Source of the DNA: Halorubrum salinum
GTDB taxonomy: Archaea > Halobacteriota > Halobacteria > Halobacteriales > Haloferacaceae
Assembly: GCF_024494575.1 (NCBI RefSeq)
Contig: NZ_JANHDO010000001.1
Span: 620,001 to 684,000 of the forward strand
DNA length: 64,000 nucleotides
Reading direction: 5' to 3'
In this document: positions 15,760-24,129 of the stretch, piece after piece
Numbering within the stretch: the first letter of the stretch is position 1
Layout of the letters: every line of letters starts with the position of its first letter
Position numbers and translations under genes: made by a program
Notes under the pieces: generated by a model
Seen by the model: the letters and a program-made list of their open reading frames with translations, nothing else
Told to the model about the DNA's origin: nothing
The model's database searches: none

Positions 15760-17792
15760 GCGGCCACCTCCGCGGTCGCGTCGTCCGGCTCCGCGGTCCC
15801 GTTGTCGGAGCGTCCCCGCCAGTCGCCGTAGACCGGCCCGCCGTCCGGGTCCGTCGCGGCCGCGGCGCGCTCTGGAGCGTGCGGCTCGGGGGAGGGTGCG
15901 GGGTCGAGGATACCGCCCGTGCGGGCCCCGGGAACCGTTCCGCGGAGCCGGTCGAGGAGGGTCGCCGCGGGGGACTCGCTCGCGAGGATCGCCGCCGGCT
16001 CGCGCGCGAGCGCGGCGTCGACCGGCGCGGTCGGTCGGTAGGCCCGCTCGCCGGGCGCGGCGAGGCCGAGTTCGGCGCTCACGTCGGCCCCCTCCCAGTA
16101 GTTGCCGCGGTCGTCGTCGGCCCAGACGCGGAGCGCGCCCGGTCCGGCGTCGGCGTGGACGTCGTTGCCGACGAAGTCGTTCGCGACGACCCGACTCGAC
16201 GGGACGACGGTCGTCGCGCGCGCACCGAGCCCGTTGTTCGCGGCCACGTTGTGCTCGTACAGCGACCCGCGCGCGCTCGTCGAGAACCCGAGATCGTTGT
16301 CGGCGAGCGTGTTGTACCCGACGTACGTGCGCGTTCCCGACGCCTGTATCCCCGCGCCGGAGTCCCGCACGTCGTTGCCGACGATGGCGTTGCCCGCCGG
16401 CCGCGTCATCACCGTGATCCCGCCGAACGTCTCGTTCCGGAACGCGTTGTCGGCGATGAGCGTCTCGCCCGTGTACATCAGGTGCGTCCCGTACCGGTTG
16501 CCGGCGAAAGAGGAGTCCCGGACGACCGACCCGTCGGCGCGGTGGAGGTACACCCCGTCGCGCCCGCCGACGAACGCGCTGTCCGTCACCGTCACGCGCG
16601 ACTGCATCCCGACGATACCCATGAATCCGTCTTGCCACTCCTCGGTCCCGTCGACGCGGAGTCCGCGGACCACGGCGTCGGACCCCTCGCGGAGGAGCAG
16701 CCCGCTTGCCTCGGTGTCGATCGTCACGTCGTCGACGAAGAGCCCGGACGCGCCGATCGCTTTCACTCCGGCGTCGCCGTGCCCGTACCCGAGCCGGATG
16801 TTCGTGTCCCACGCCTCGCCCGCCTCTGGCGGGCGGCTCGCGGCCTCCGGGTCCCGCGTCTGCGTTCCGGTACCCGAAATCCGCAGTCCGGTGACAGAGA
16901 CGTTCGGCGCGCGGACGGTGAGGACCGACCCGTTCCCGTCGCCGCGAAGCCGCGTCGCCCCGCTCTGTGACCCGTTATCGACGCCCGTTCCGCCGCCAGA
17001 CACCGTCACCGACTTCGTGATCGCAACCGTTTCCTCGTAGGTTCCGGGCGGAACGACGACGGTCGTGTCCGGCGGCGCGTCGTCGACCGCGGCCTGAATC
17101 GTGGGTGCGTCCTCACCGACGACGACCGAAACCGGACGGTCGCTCCGGCGCTCCGCGGACGCGATTCGCCGGTCGGCTTCGCTCCAGCGTCGCGGGGCCG
17201 TCTCCCGCACGACCGCCGCGGTGTCCGTGTCGAACGAGCGGCCCCGGAGCGTCTCCCACCCGATCACGGCTCCGCCGTGGTCGTCGACGAAGGCCGCCGC
17301 GGCGTCTCGGTCGCGAAACGGTACCACGGTCTCGCCGGCCGGCGAGCGCGCCGCGCTGCCGACGACGTAGACCGCCTCGGACGCGGGCGTCCACTCGCCT
17401 GCGAGCTCGGCGGCGAACAGCCCCTCGTCGGTGACGCCCGGGCGGCTCGAATCGAACGTCTCGACGTAGGCCGCGATCGGGTAGCCGAACTGGCGTTCGG
17501 TGCGGTCGGCCGCGAGCGCCGACGCGAACGACTCGACGCCGTTGTAGCCGACCACGTACTGCAGCTGCGAGTAGAACACCTGCACTCGCGGGAGCGTCGC
17601 GTCGCCGGCCATGAGCGCGTCCGTCTCGCTCGAGAGCCCCAGCTCGACGACGTCGTCGTACGCCACCGGCGACGGCGCGGCGTCGCTCGGGTCCGCGGCG
17701 AACGCCGCACCCGTCGCGACCGCGAGCGCGAGCGCGAACAGGAGGAGCGCCGCGAGCGCGCGCCCGGACCGGTCGCGGTATGGATCGAACAC
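15756..17792 (-). CDS. nosD: NosL-NosD fusion protein (periplasmic beta-helix)
   Basis: A 678-aa exported protein. Residues 1-33 form a signal peptide (ALAALLLFALALAVATGAAFA). Residues ~40-205 resemble the NosL fold, including a strong C-terminal match (AVYVVGSAARSPAGETVVPF, DHGGAVIGWETL), but contain no Cys, so the copper-binding CxxCxM site is lost. From ~225 on it is a NosD right-handed parallel beta-helix of carbohydrate-binding/CASH repeats (TIQAAVDDAPPDTTVVVPPG, then repeated GNRYGTHL, NAIVGNDV, GYNTLADND). C-terminal ~80 aa are low complexity. It heads the nosDFY operon. Confidence 0.87.
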   Translation of the reverse strand: MFDPYRDRSGRALAALLLFALALAVATGAAFAADPSDAAPSPVAYDDVVELGLSSETDALMAGDATLPRVQVFYSQLQYVVGYNGVESFASALAADRTERQFGYPIAAYVETFDSSRPGVTDEGLFAAELAGEWTPASEAVYVVGSAARSPAGETVVPFRDRDAAAAFVDDHGGAVIGWETLRGRSFDTDTAAVVRETAPRRWSEADRRIASAERRSDRPVSVVVGEDAPTIQAAVDDAPPDTTVVVPPGTYEETVAITKSVTVSGGGTGVDNGSQSGATRLRGDGNGSVLTVRAPNVSVTGLRISGTGTQTRDPEAASRPPEAGEAWDTNIRLGYGHGDAGVKAIGASGLFVDDVTIDTEASGLLLREGSDAVVRGLRVDGTEEWQDGFMGIVGMQSRVTVTDSAFVGGRDGVYLHRADGSVVRDSSFAGNRYGTHLMYTGETLIADNAFRNETFGGITVMTRPAGNAIVGNDVRDSGAGIQASGTRTYVGYNTLADNDLGFSTSARGSLYEHNVAANNGLGARATTVVPSSRVVANDFVGNDVHADAGPGALRVWADDDRGNYWEGADVSAELGLAAPGERAYRPTAPVDAALAREPAAILASESPAATLLDRLRGTVPGARTGGILDPAPSPEPHAPERAAAATDPDGGPVYGDWRGRSDNGTAEPDDATAEVAA

Positions 17793-17834
17793 TGCTTGCG
17801 GTGACGTTCGTTCCCCGTCCGTTTAGCCGATCTG

Positions 17835-17849
17835 GTTCGTTCCTCGAAC
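17835..17849. promoter_or_regulatory. GTTCG-N5-CGAAC dyad between nosD and nosL
   Basis: Inverted repeat GTTCGTTCCTCGAAC in the 111-bp gap between divergent nosD and nosL; GTTCGTTCC also occurs as a direct repeat ~23 bp away toward nosD, and a second short dyad GGTCTAAGACC lies at 17872-17882. Probably the shared control region of both transcripts; which protein binds is not known. Confidence 0.45.
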
Positions 17850-17903
17850 GGGCCGCTGAATGGCTTCCGAGGGTCTAAGACCGACGTATCCCTACTCGAA
17901 CGC

Positions 17904-18518
17904 GTGACAGACAACGACGCCTCACCACCGGAACCGGAGCGGTCGACCCCGATTCGAACGGCAGTGTCGCGCCGCCGCGCGCTGGCCGGGGTCGGCGGCG
18001 GACTCGCCACGGCGGCGGCCGGGTGTCTCGGCGGCTCGAGCGGGACGAGCGAGTCGATCGCGCCCGTCTCGATCGCCGACGATCAGGCCTGTGACCAGTG
18101 CGGGATGATAATCGCCGACCACCCGGGGACGGTCGGACAGGTCCACTTCGAGGACGACGAGCCCGAGGGCGGCCGACCGGCGCAGTTCTGCAGCGGCACG
18201 TGTACGTACAGCTACCGGTTCGACGCCGAAGACGACGGCCGGACGCCGCTCGCCACGTTCCTCACCGACTACTCGACCGTCGAGTACGAGGTGTACGACG
18301 AGGGGTCGGACACGCTGCTCTCGTCGCACACCGGCGAAGACGCGTTCGCGCAATCCACGGCCCTCACGGTCGTCGCTCGGAGCGAGATCGTCGGCGCGAT
18401 GGGTCCGGATCTAGTCCCGTTCAGCGAGGAGACGGACGTCGAGTCGTTCGTCGCCGAGTACGGCGGCGAGTCGATGGCCGCGGCGGAGGTCGACCGGGCG
18501 ACGCTCGACGCGTTGTAG
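17904..18518 (+). CDS. nosL: NosL-like copper chaperone lipoprotein
   Basis: A 204-aa protein from GTG 17904. It has an N-terminal twin-arginine-like region (SRRRALAGVGGGLATAAAGC) with a lipobox Cys, so it is an exported lipoprotein. The Cu(I) motif CDQCGMIIADHPG and a second Cys pair in AQFCSGTCTYSYRF are present; the C-terminal half matches the NosL fold (VGAMGPDLVPFSEE). It would deliver copper to a cuproenzyme. It is divergent from nosDFY, and lies just before carB, tail to tail. Confidence 0.9.
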   Translation: MTDNDASPPEPERSTPIRTAVSRRRALAGVGGGLATAAAGCLGGSSGTSESIAPVSIADDQACDQCGMIIADHPGTVGQVHFEDDEPEGGRPAQFCSGTCTYSYRFDAEDDGRTPLATFLTDYSTVEYEVYDEGSDTLLSSHTGEDAFAQSTALTVVARSEIVGAMGPDLVPFSEETDVESFVAEYGGESMAAAEVDRATLDAL

Positions 18519-18537
18519 CCCCGCTCGACCGGCGACG

Positions 18538-21500
18538 CTACTCGGCCGCGCCCCACTTCTCGACGCGCTTCGGCCGGTCGGAGACGGCCATCACGTCGAT
18601 GTCGTCGTCCGCGTGCTCGATCGCTTCGAGCGCCGCCTTCGCGGATGCGTACGTCGAGAAGTACGTGATCTCCTCTTCGACGGCGCTCTCCAGCAGCTCG
18701 CGCTGACGCGAGACGATGAGGTCGATCTCGCCGTGTTTCGCGGCCTCTATCAGGTCCGTCGCCTCGCTCAGCTGGAAGTGCTCCGCGTACCCCTCGACGA
18801 GCGCCTCGCCCGCCTCCGTGTCGGGGTCGGGGAACTCCTCGGCCGAGAGGTCGACGACGGCGGTGCCGGACTCGGGGATCGGCTTGCTCGTCGCGTCCTG
18901 CGCCTTGTCGTACGCCTTCCCGAACGACCGGGCGGTGCCCATGACCTCGCCGGTCGATTTCATCTCCGGGCCGAGCCGGGGGTCCGACCCCGGCAGGCGG
19001 TCGAACGGGAGGACGACCTCCTTCACGCTCAGGTGCTCCGGGATCTGCTCTGCCGCGTCGAGGTCGGCGAGCGAGACGCCGTCCGTCATCACCTTCGCCG
19101 CGAGCTTCGCTATCGGAACGCCCGTCGCCTTCGAGACGAACGGGACCGTCCGCGAGGAGCGCGGGTTCGCCTCTAACACGAACACCTGGCTTTCTGCGTC
19201 GTCGTCGTGAACGCCCGTCACGGCGAGCTGGACGTTGAGCAGCCCGACGGTGTCGAGCGCGCGGGCGATGTCCTCCGTCACCTCGCGAACACGCGCGAGG
19301 GTGTCGTCGTCGAGCGAGCGGGGCGGGATCATACAGGCGGAGTCGCCGGAGTGCACGCCGGCGCTCTCGACGTGTTCCATCACGCCGCCGAGCAGCACGT
19401 CCTCGCCGTCCGCGACGGCGTCGACGTCCAGTTCGACCGCGTCGGCGAGGAACTGATCGACCAGGATCGGCTTGTCGGGCGAGACCCGGACCGCCTCCTC
19501 GATGTACTCCTCCAGCTCCGCGTCGCTCTCGACGACGCGCATCGCGCGCCCCCCGAGCACGTAGGAAGGACGGACGAGGACGGGGTAGCCGATCTGGTGG
19601 GCCAAATCGAGCGCCTCGGCCTCGCTCGTGGCGGTTCCCCCCTCCGGCTGGGCGACGCCCATCTCGTCCATCAAGACGTTGAAGCGGTCCCGGTCTTCCG
19701 CCAGATCCATCGCCTCGACGCTCGTGCCCAGCACCTCGCAGTCGAGCCCGCGGCGGTCGATCTCCGCTTTGAGCGGTTCGCCCACGTTCACGGAGGTCTG
19801 TCCGCCGAACTGGACCATCACGCCGTCCGCGCCGGTCGTCTCTATCACGTCTGCGACCTCCTCCGCGGAGATGGGCTCGAAGAACAGCCCGTCGGAGGTG
19901 TCGTAGTCCGTCGAGACCGTCTCGGGGTTGTTGTTGACGACGTGCGCGTCGATGCCGAGTTCGCGGAGCGCGCGGACCGCGTGGACCGCGCAGTAGTCGA
20001 ACTCGACGCCCTGCCCGATCCGGATCGGACCGCCGCCGACGACCACGACGCTCTCGACGTCGGGGTCGACGCGGACCTCGTTGGCCGCGCCCGCGGTGTC
20101 CGCGCCCTGCAGGAACTCCGGCAGCCGCGCGGAGTAGTAGTACGGCGTGGACGCCTCGAACTCGCCCGCGCAGGTGTCGACCTGCTTGTACGTCCGGTCC
20201 GGAACCTGCGTCTCGACTTCGCCCACGTCGGCGTCGACGCCGCCGGCGGTCGCGGTCGCCGCGATCTCGGCGTCCGTCCGACCGACCATGGCGGCATCGG
20301 TGAAGTCGCCCTCAGCGGCCGCGGCCGTGCCGTCGGCGATCTTCTCGAAGCGCTCGACGTACCAGCGGTGGATCCCCGTCAGGTCGATCACGTCGTCGAC
20401 GCCGTAGCCGCGGTCGAACGCCTCGAACATCGCGTACGGCCGGTCGGGACTCGGGCGTTCGAGGTACTCCGACTCCAGCTCCGAGTCGGAGACCGTCCCG
20501 AAGTCGACCGCGGGGTCGTACTCCGAGGAGCGGAGCGCCTTCACCATGCTCTCCTCGAACGTCCGCCCGATGGACATCGCCTCGCCGGTCGACTTCATCG
20601 CCGTTCCGAGTTCGAAGTCCACGTCGTCGAACTTGTCGATCGGCCAGCGCGGCACCTTCGTAACCACGTAGTCGATCGCTGGCTCGAAGGCGGCCGTCGT
20701 CTCGCCGGTGATCTCGTTTTCGATCTCGTGGAGCCGCTTGCCAAGGGCGACCTTCGCAGTCACGCGGGCGATGGGGTAGCCGGTCGCCTTCGAGGCGAGC
20801 GCGGAGGAGCGAGAGACCCGCGGGTTCACCTCGACGACGCGGTACTCGCCGCCGGGAGTACCGTCGTCGTGCCACGCGAACTGGATGTTACAGCCGCCCT
20901 GGATCCCGAGTTCGCGGATGACGCCGAGCGCTGCGTCGCGCATCTCCTGGTGGCCGTCGTCCGGGATCACCTGCGAGGGAGTCACGACCGTCGACTCGCC
21001 GGTGTGGATCCCCATCGGGTCGATGTTCTCCATGTTGCAGATGATGATACAGGAGTCGTCGGCGTCCCGCATCACCTCGTACTCCAGTTCGACCCAGCCC
21101 GCGATGGACTCGGTGATGAGCACTTCGCTGTTGCGCGAGAGCCGCAGCCCCTTACGGACGCGCTCGACGAGCTCGTCGAACTCCTCGACGACGCCGGAGC
21201 CGGAGCCGCCGAGGGTGTACGTCGTCCGCGAGATGACGGGGAGCCCGCCGACCGAATCGACGGCGTCCCGGACGCGCTCGCGGAACGCCTCCTCGTCGAA
21301 GTCCGTGACCGACTCGTCCTCGCCGAGCGAGATGGTCGTCGACTTGGGTACCGGCTGGCCGATGTTCTCCATCCGCTGGCGGAACAGGTCGCGGTCCTCC
21401 GTCGCGTAGATGGTGTCGAGCGGCGTCCCCATCACCTCCACGTCGTGCTCTTCGAGGATGCCCTGCTCGGCGAGTTCGGCGGTGACGTTCAGCCCGGTCT

Positions 21501-21768
21501 GTCCCCCGAGCCCGGCGATCACGCCGTCGGGCTGTTCGATCCGGATGACCTCCGCTATCGCCTCCGGCGTGATCGGCTCGATGTAGACCCGGTCCGCCGT
21601 CTCCGGATCGGTCATGATAGTCGCCGGATTCGAGTTCACCAGGACGACGCGCGCGCCCTCCTCCTGAAGCGCGCGACACGCCTGCGCTCCGGAGTAGTCG
21701 AACTCCGCCGCCTGTCCAATCTGTATCGGTCCGCTACCGATGAGCAGTATGGTCCGGTCCTCGCTCAT
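18538..21768 (-). CDS. carB: Carbamoyl-phosphate synthase large subunit
   Basis: A 1076-aa CarB, with two homologous ATP-grasp halves (first PVISRTTYTLGGSGSGVVEE, second PVLVRPSYVLGGRAMRVVES), the carboxyphosphate and carbamate phosphorylation sites, an oligomerisation region, and a C-terminal MGS-like allosteric domain (from about 940, ending in VSRQRELLESAVEEEITYFS). Complete, normal length. TATA-like TTATTA (~21793-21798) lies ~27 bp before the ATG and is overlapped by the same palindrome found at carA. The 850-aa open frame on the opposite strand is a GC shadow. Confidence 0.97.
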   Translation of the reverse strand: MSEDRTILLIGSGPIQIGQAAEFDYSGAQACRALQEEGARVVLVNSNPATIMTDPETADRVYIEPITPEAIAEVIRIEQPDGVIAGLGGQTGLNVTAELAEQGILEEHDVEVMGTPLDTIYATEDRDLFRQRMENIGQPVPKSTTISLGEDESVTDFDEEAFRERVRDAVDSVGGLPVISRTTYTLGGSGSGVVEEFDELVERVRKGLRLSRNSEVLITESIAGWVELEYEVMRDADDSCIIICNMENIDPMGIHTGESTVVTPSQVIPDDGHQEMRDAALGVIRELGIQGGCNIQFAWHDDGTPGGEYRVVEVNPRVSRSSALASKATGYPIARVTAKVALGKRLHEIENEITGETTAAFEPAIDYVVTKVPRWPIDKFDDVDFELGTAMKSTGEAMSIGRTFEESMVKALRSSEYDPAVDFGTVSDSELESEYLERPSPDRPYAMFEAFDRGYGVDDVIDLTGIHRWYVERFEKIADGTAAAAEGDFTDAAMVGRTDAEIAATATAGGVDADVGEVETQVPDRTYKQVDTCAGEFEASTPYYYSARLPEFLQGADTAGAANEVRVDPDVESVVVVGGGPIRIGQGVEFDYCAVHAVRALRELGIDAHVVNNNPETVSTDYDTSDGLFFEPISAEEVADVIETTGADGVMVQFGGQTSVNVGEPLKAEIDRRGLDCEVLGTSVEAMDLAEDRDRFNVLMDEMGVAQPEGGTATSEAEALDLAHQIGYPVLVRPSYVLGGRAMRVVESDAELEEYIEEAVRVSPDKPILVDQFLADAVELDVDAVADGEDVLLGGVMEHVESAGVHSGDSACMIPPRSLDDDTLARVREVTEDIARALDTVGLLNVQLAVTGVHDDDAESQVFVLEANPRSSRTVPFVSKATGVPIAKLAAKVMTDGVSLADLDAAEQIPEHLSVKEVVLPFDRLPGSDPRLGPEMKSTGEVMGTARSFGKAYDKAQDATSKPIPESGTAVVDLSAEEFPDPDTEAGEALVEGYAEHFQLSEATDLIEAAKHGEIDLIVSRQRELLESAVEEEITYFSTYASAKAALEAIEHADDDIDVMAVSDRPKRVEKWGAAE

Positions 21769-21781
21769 TGAGCGGACGGAA

Positions 21782-21794
21782 TACGTTCATCGTA
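21782..21794. promoter_or_regulatory. TACG-N5-CGTA palindrome at the carB promoter
   Basis: TACGTTCATCGTA lies 14 bp upstream of the carB ATG and touches the TATA-like element on the minus strand (TTATTACG). Same half-sites and spacing as the sites between carA and the Lrp/AsnC gene, so carA and carB probably answer to one regulator. Confidence 0.65.
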
Positions 21795-21831
21795 ATAAGG
21801 CCGACGATAGAATACGAATCTCGCAGTGACT

Positions 21832-21846
21832 TTGCGATTTTCGCAA
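21832..21846. repeat. TTGCGA-N3-TCGCAA inverted repeat upstream of carB
   Basis: A 15-base dyad (TTGCGATTTTCGCAA) 64 bp upstream of the carB start and 76 bp past the stop of the small winged-helix gene. It could be a second carB operator or part of the terminator of the upstream gene; the central T-run on the plus strand would not serve the minus-strand transcript. Confidence 0.4.
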
Positions 21847-21921
21847 GGTACGGTGTGACATGTTGCGGCGATGCGACGACACGCGTCGTAGTGTGACCCG
21901 CGGCGGCCGCCCGCGGCCGCA

Positions 21922-22137
21922 TCAGGCGTCGAGCGCGTAGCGGTACGGCCGGTCAGCGATGACCTCTATCTCTCCGCGTTCGGCCCACCGCCCCAGCACG
22001 GTCGCGACCCGATGGGGACTGTCGAGGCCGTCGCGCTCGTCTACGAGCGCGAGGATCTCCCGCGCCGTGAGCGGCTCGTCGGCGGCGTCGAGCACGCCGC
22101 GGATGCGCTCGTACCGGTCGAATTCACCGGTTCTCAT
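21922..22137 (-). CDS. Small winged-helix protein, 71 aa
   Basis: A single wHTH-like domain: YERIRGVLDAADEPLTAREI as helix 1-2, HRVATVLGRWAERGEI as the recognition helix and wing, ending YRYALDA. No other domain. TATA-like CCTATATG (about 22160-22168) lies ~27 bp before the ATG, so the message is leaderless. The TACG-N5-CGTA palindrome overlaps its start codon, placing it in the same putative regulon as carA/carB, which are its neighbours. DNA binding is likely, target unknown. Confidence 0.8.
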   Translation of the reverse strand: MRTGEFDRYERIRGVLDAADEPLTAREILALVDERDGLDSPHRVATVLGRWAERGEIEVIADRPYRYALDA

Positions 22138-22149
22138 ACGTCTTACGTA
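22137..22149. promoter_or_regulatory. TACG-N5-CGTA palindrome at the small winged-helix gene
   Basis: TACGTCTTACGTA starts at the first base of the ATG (minus strand) of the 71-aa wHTH gene, the same geometry as at carA: between the TATA box and the first codon, where a bound protein would block initiation. Fourth copy of the motif in the window. Confidence 0.6.
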
Positions 22150-22268
22150 CGGTCCCAGAGCATATAGGGTTCAGTGAGACACGAGTCGGACAACTGTCTG
22201 ACACGCCTCCTGAAACGACCGTTTCCGCTCGTTTCAGTCGGTTTCGCTCGCACCCGCGGCGGGGACCG

Positions 22269-22802
22269 TCAGGCGTACGGGTCCTCGGCCTCGAGGTCGC
22301 GTTCGGCGCGGTACTGGTCGACGAACTCGCTCACGTCGAACTCGACCATCTCCGCTTCGAACGCCGAGAGCGCCTCGTCGTCGTCGGCGTGGCTCACGGC
22401 GTGTTCCATCAGTTCGACGACGAGTTCGACGACGATCTCGTGGAGTCGGCGGGAGTCGAACGCCGTCACCCACGCCATCGCGTAGCCGACGTCGGCGTTC
22501 TCGGTCGCGTCGTGCGCGACGACTTGGTCGGGAAACTCCTCTAACACGACGCCGAGGAGGTGCGGCGTGTCGAACTCCGGCATCTCCTCGCTCGTCGTCT
22601 CGATCGCCTCGCGGAGCACGTCGACGAGGAAGTCGGGGAGGAAGCGCTCCGGGGGGTGGACGTCCATCACGACCGCGTGCGTCTCGCCGCAGTCGCACGC
22701 GAACTCGCGCATCCCCAGGTCCAGATCGCCGACGCCGATCGTCTCCCCGCACGGCAGCTCCAGCGTGTTCTCGTCGCCACCGGGGACGCGCGGCTGGGAC
22801 AT
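22269..22802 (-). CDS. Haloarchaeal DUF5815-like protein
   Basis: A 177-aa acidic protein. N-terminal LELPCGETIGVGDLDLGMREFACDCGETHAVVMDVHPPERFLP resembles a Cys-containing beta domain (C-x-C and an earlier Cys could bind metal); the rest is helical (FLVDVLREAIETTSEE, HEIVVELVVELMEHAVSHAD). From memory this is the DUF5815 family, found only in haloarchaea; function unknown. TATA-like ATTTTAAT about 27 bp upstream supports the ATG at 22802. Confidence 0.8.
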   Translation of the reverse strand: MSQPRVPGGDENTLELPCGETIGVGDLDLGMREFACDCGETHAVVMDVHPPERFLPDFLVDVLREAIETTSEEMPEFDTPHLLGVVLEEFPDQVVAHDATENADVGYAMAWVTAFDSRRLHEIVVELVVELMEHAVSHADDDEALSAFEAEMVEFDVSEFVDQYRAERDLEAEDPYA

Positions 22803-22897
22803 AGACGCACTTGGCCGCTCACGGGATTAAAATGCGCGGAACGGAACGACTCGTCGGAGGCCCCGGATACGGGTCGTCCGCTGCGACGACGCGGCGA

Positions 22898-23902
22898 TCA
22901 GTCCGCCGCGGACGCCGTCCCGAGGTACGCGTCGTTGATCTCGTACTCGCCGTCGTCGTTCTCGACCAGGTACTCGCCGTAGTAGGGGACGCGGTTCGCG
23001 ACGACCGCCTCGAACGTCTCGGCTATCTCCTCGCGGGTCATCTCGCCCATCGACCGGAGGTCGTCGTTGCGGTTGAGACACCCCTTCAGGTACCCCTCGT
23101 GCGTGACGCGCACGCGGCCGCAGTTCGCACAGAACTCCTCGTTCTCGACGGGGTCGACGATCTCGACCATGCCGCCGCCCTCTCCGTCGGCGTCCTCGCC
23201 GACGAAGTACCGCTTGCGGTCGTGCATCTCGCGGTGCTCGACGCGGTCGGCCTCCGCCGCGAGCCAGTCGTGTACGCGCCCGATATCGATGTTCCACTCG
23301 GGCTTGCCCGTGAGCTCCGGCATGTACTCGATGAGCTGGAGCTGGAGTCCCTCGTTGTCGGCGACGTGCTCGACCATCTCCTCGACGTAGCCCGCGGTGT
23401 GCGAGAACACGACCATGTTGAGTTTCACGGGGTCGAGCCCGGCGTCGACCGCGGCCTTCACGCCCTCCAACACTCGCTCGTACGCGCCCGACTTCGTCAC
23501 CTCGGCGAAGTCCTCGGGGTCGAGCGCGTCCTGCGAGACGTTCACTCGGTCCAGCCCGGCGGCTTTCAGGTCCGCGGCGCGCCCCGGCAAGAAGGTCCCG
23601 TTCGTCGTCATCGACACCTCCATCGACTCCGGCGTGCGCTCGATTATCTCCTCTAGATCCTGTCGCAACATCGGCTCGCCGCCGGTGAACTTCACCGAGT
23701 CGACGCCGTACCCCTCGACGACCTCCAGGAAGCGTACCACGTCGTCCGCGCTCATCTCCGACTCGCTCGGCTCCATCGGGCCGCGCGTGTCGCCGAGCCC
23801 CTCGTTGTGACAGTAGACGCAGTCGAAGTTACACCGGTCGGTGAGCGAGATCCGCACCCCTGTCACCTCCCGTCCGAAGTCGTCCGCGAGCGGCCCGTTC
23901 AT
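22898..23902 (-). CDS. moaA: GTP 3',8-cyclase MoaA
   Basis: A 334-aa radical-SAM enzyme for the first step of molybdenum cofactor synthesis (GTP to 3',8-cH2GTP, with MoaC). The N-terminal cluster motif CNFDCVYC sits at residues 24-31, SAM-binding [10 protein letters not shown] follows, and the C-terminal second cluster motif [18 protein letters not shown] is intact. The start at [10 protein letters not shown] agrees with a TATA box (TATTTAAG) about 27 bp upstream. The C-terminus ends ASAAD rather than the Gly-Gly seen in bacterial MoaA. moaE and a MoaD-like gene lie elsewhere in the window. Confidence 0.94.
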   Translation of the reverse strand: MNGPLADDFGREVTGVRISLTDRCNFDCVYCHNEGLGDTRGPMEPSESEMSADDVVRFLEVVEGYGVDSVKFTGGEPMLRQDLEEIIERTPESMEVSMTTNGTFLPGRAADLKAAGLDRVNVSQDALDPEDFAEVTKSGAYERVLEGVKAAVDAGLDPVKLNMVVFSHTAGYVEEMVEHVADNEGLQLQLIEYMPELTGKPEWNIDIGRVHDWLAAEADRVEHREMHDRKRYFVGEDADGEGGGMVEIVDPVENEEFCANCGRVRVTHEGYLKGCLNRNDDLRSMGEMTREEIAETFEAVVANRVPYYGEYLVENDDGEYEINDAYLGTASAAD

Positions 23903-23970
23903 GTTCACACGAACCCGCTGGGATCGCTTAAATATCTGGTTCGATCGGCGGGTGAGGAAACCGAATTCGG

Positions 23971-24129
23971 TTATCTTCTCCCGCCGTCGTCGACGCCGAC
24001 CGCCCCCAGCGCCTCCCGCGCGTACGCCGTCGCCACGTACCCGAACACGACCGCGACGAGCGCGAGCGACCCCCACACGAGCGCGGCGAACGCGGTCGGC
24101 CCGAGCGTCGCGAGCACGGGCGGCGTCAC
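23971..24129 (-). CDS. One-TM small partner of the symporter, 52 aa
   Basis: GTG at 24129 overlaps the symporter stop by 4 bases (GTGA), so it is translated with it. The protein begins [20 protein letters not shown], spans the membrane once (~residues 12-38) and ends in a short polar tail GVDDGGRR. Small single-TM proteins coupled to SSS-family symporters are a known pattern. It is too small for similarity calls; the overlap and hydrophobicity are the evidence that it is real. Confidence 0.7.
   Translation of the reverse strand: MTPPVLATLGPTAFAALVWGSLALVAVVFGYVATAYAREALGAVGVDDGGRR

Noticed and set aside
19207-21771. 854-aa open frame on the plus strand opposite carB
   Set aside because: A GC-rich mirror of the carB codons; composition (Val/Arg/Asp runs without any fold motif) and full overlap with an unmistakable CarB argue against a gene.
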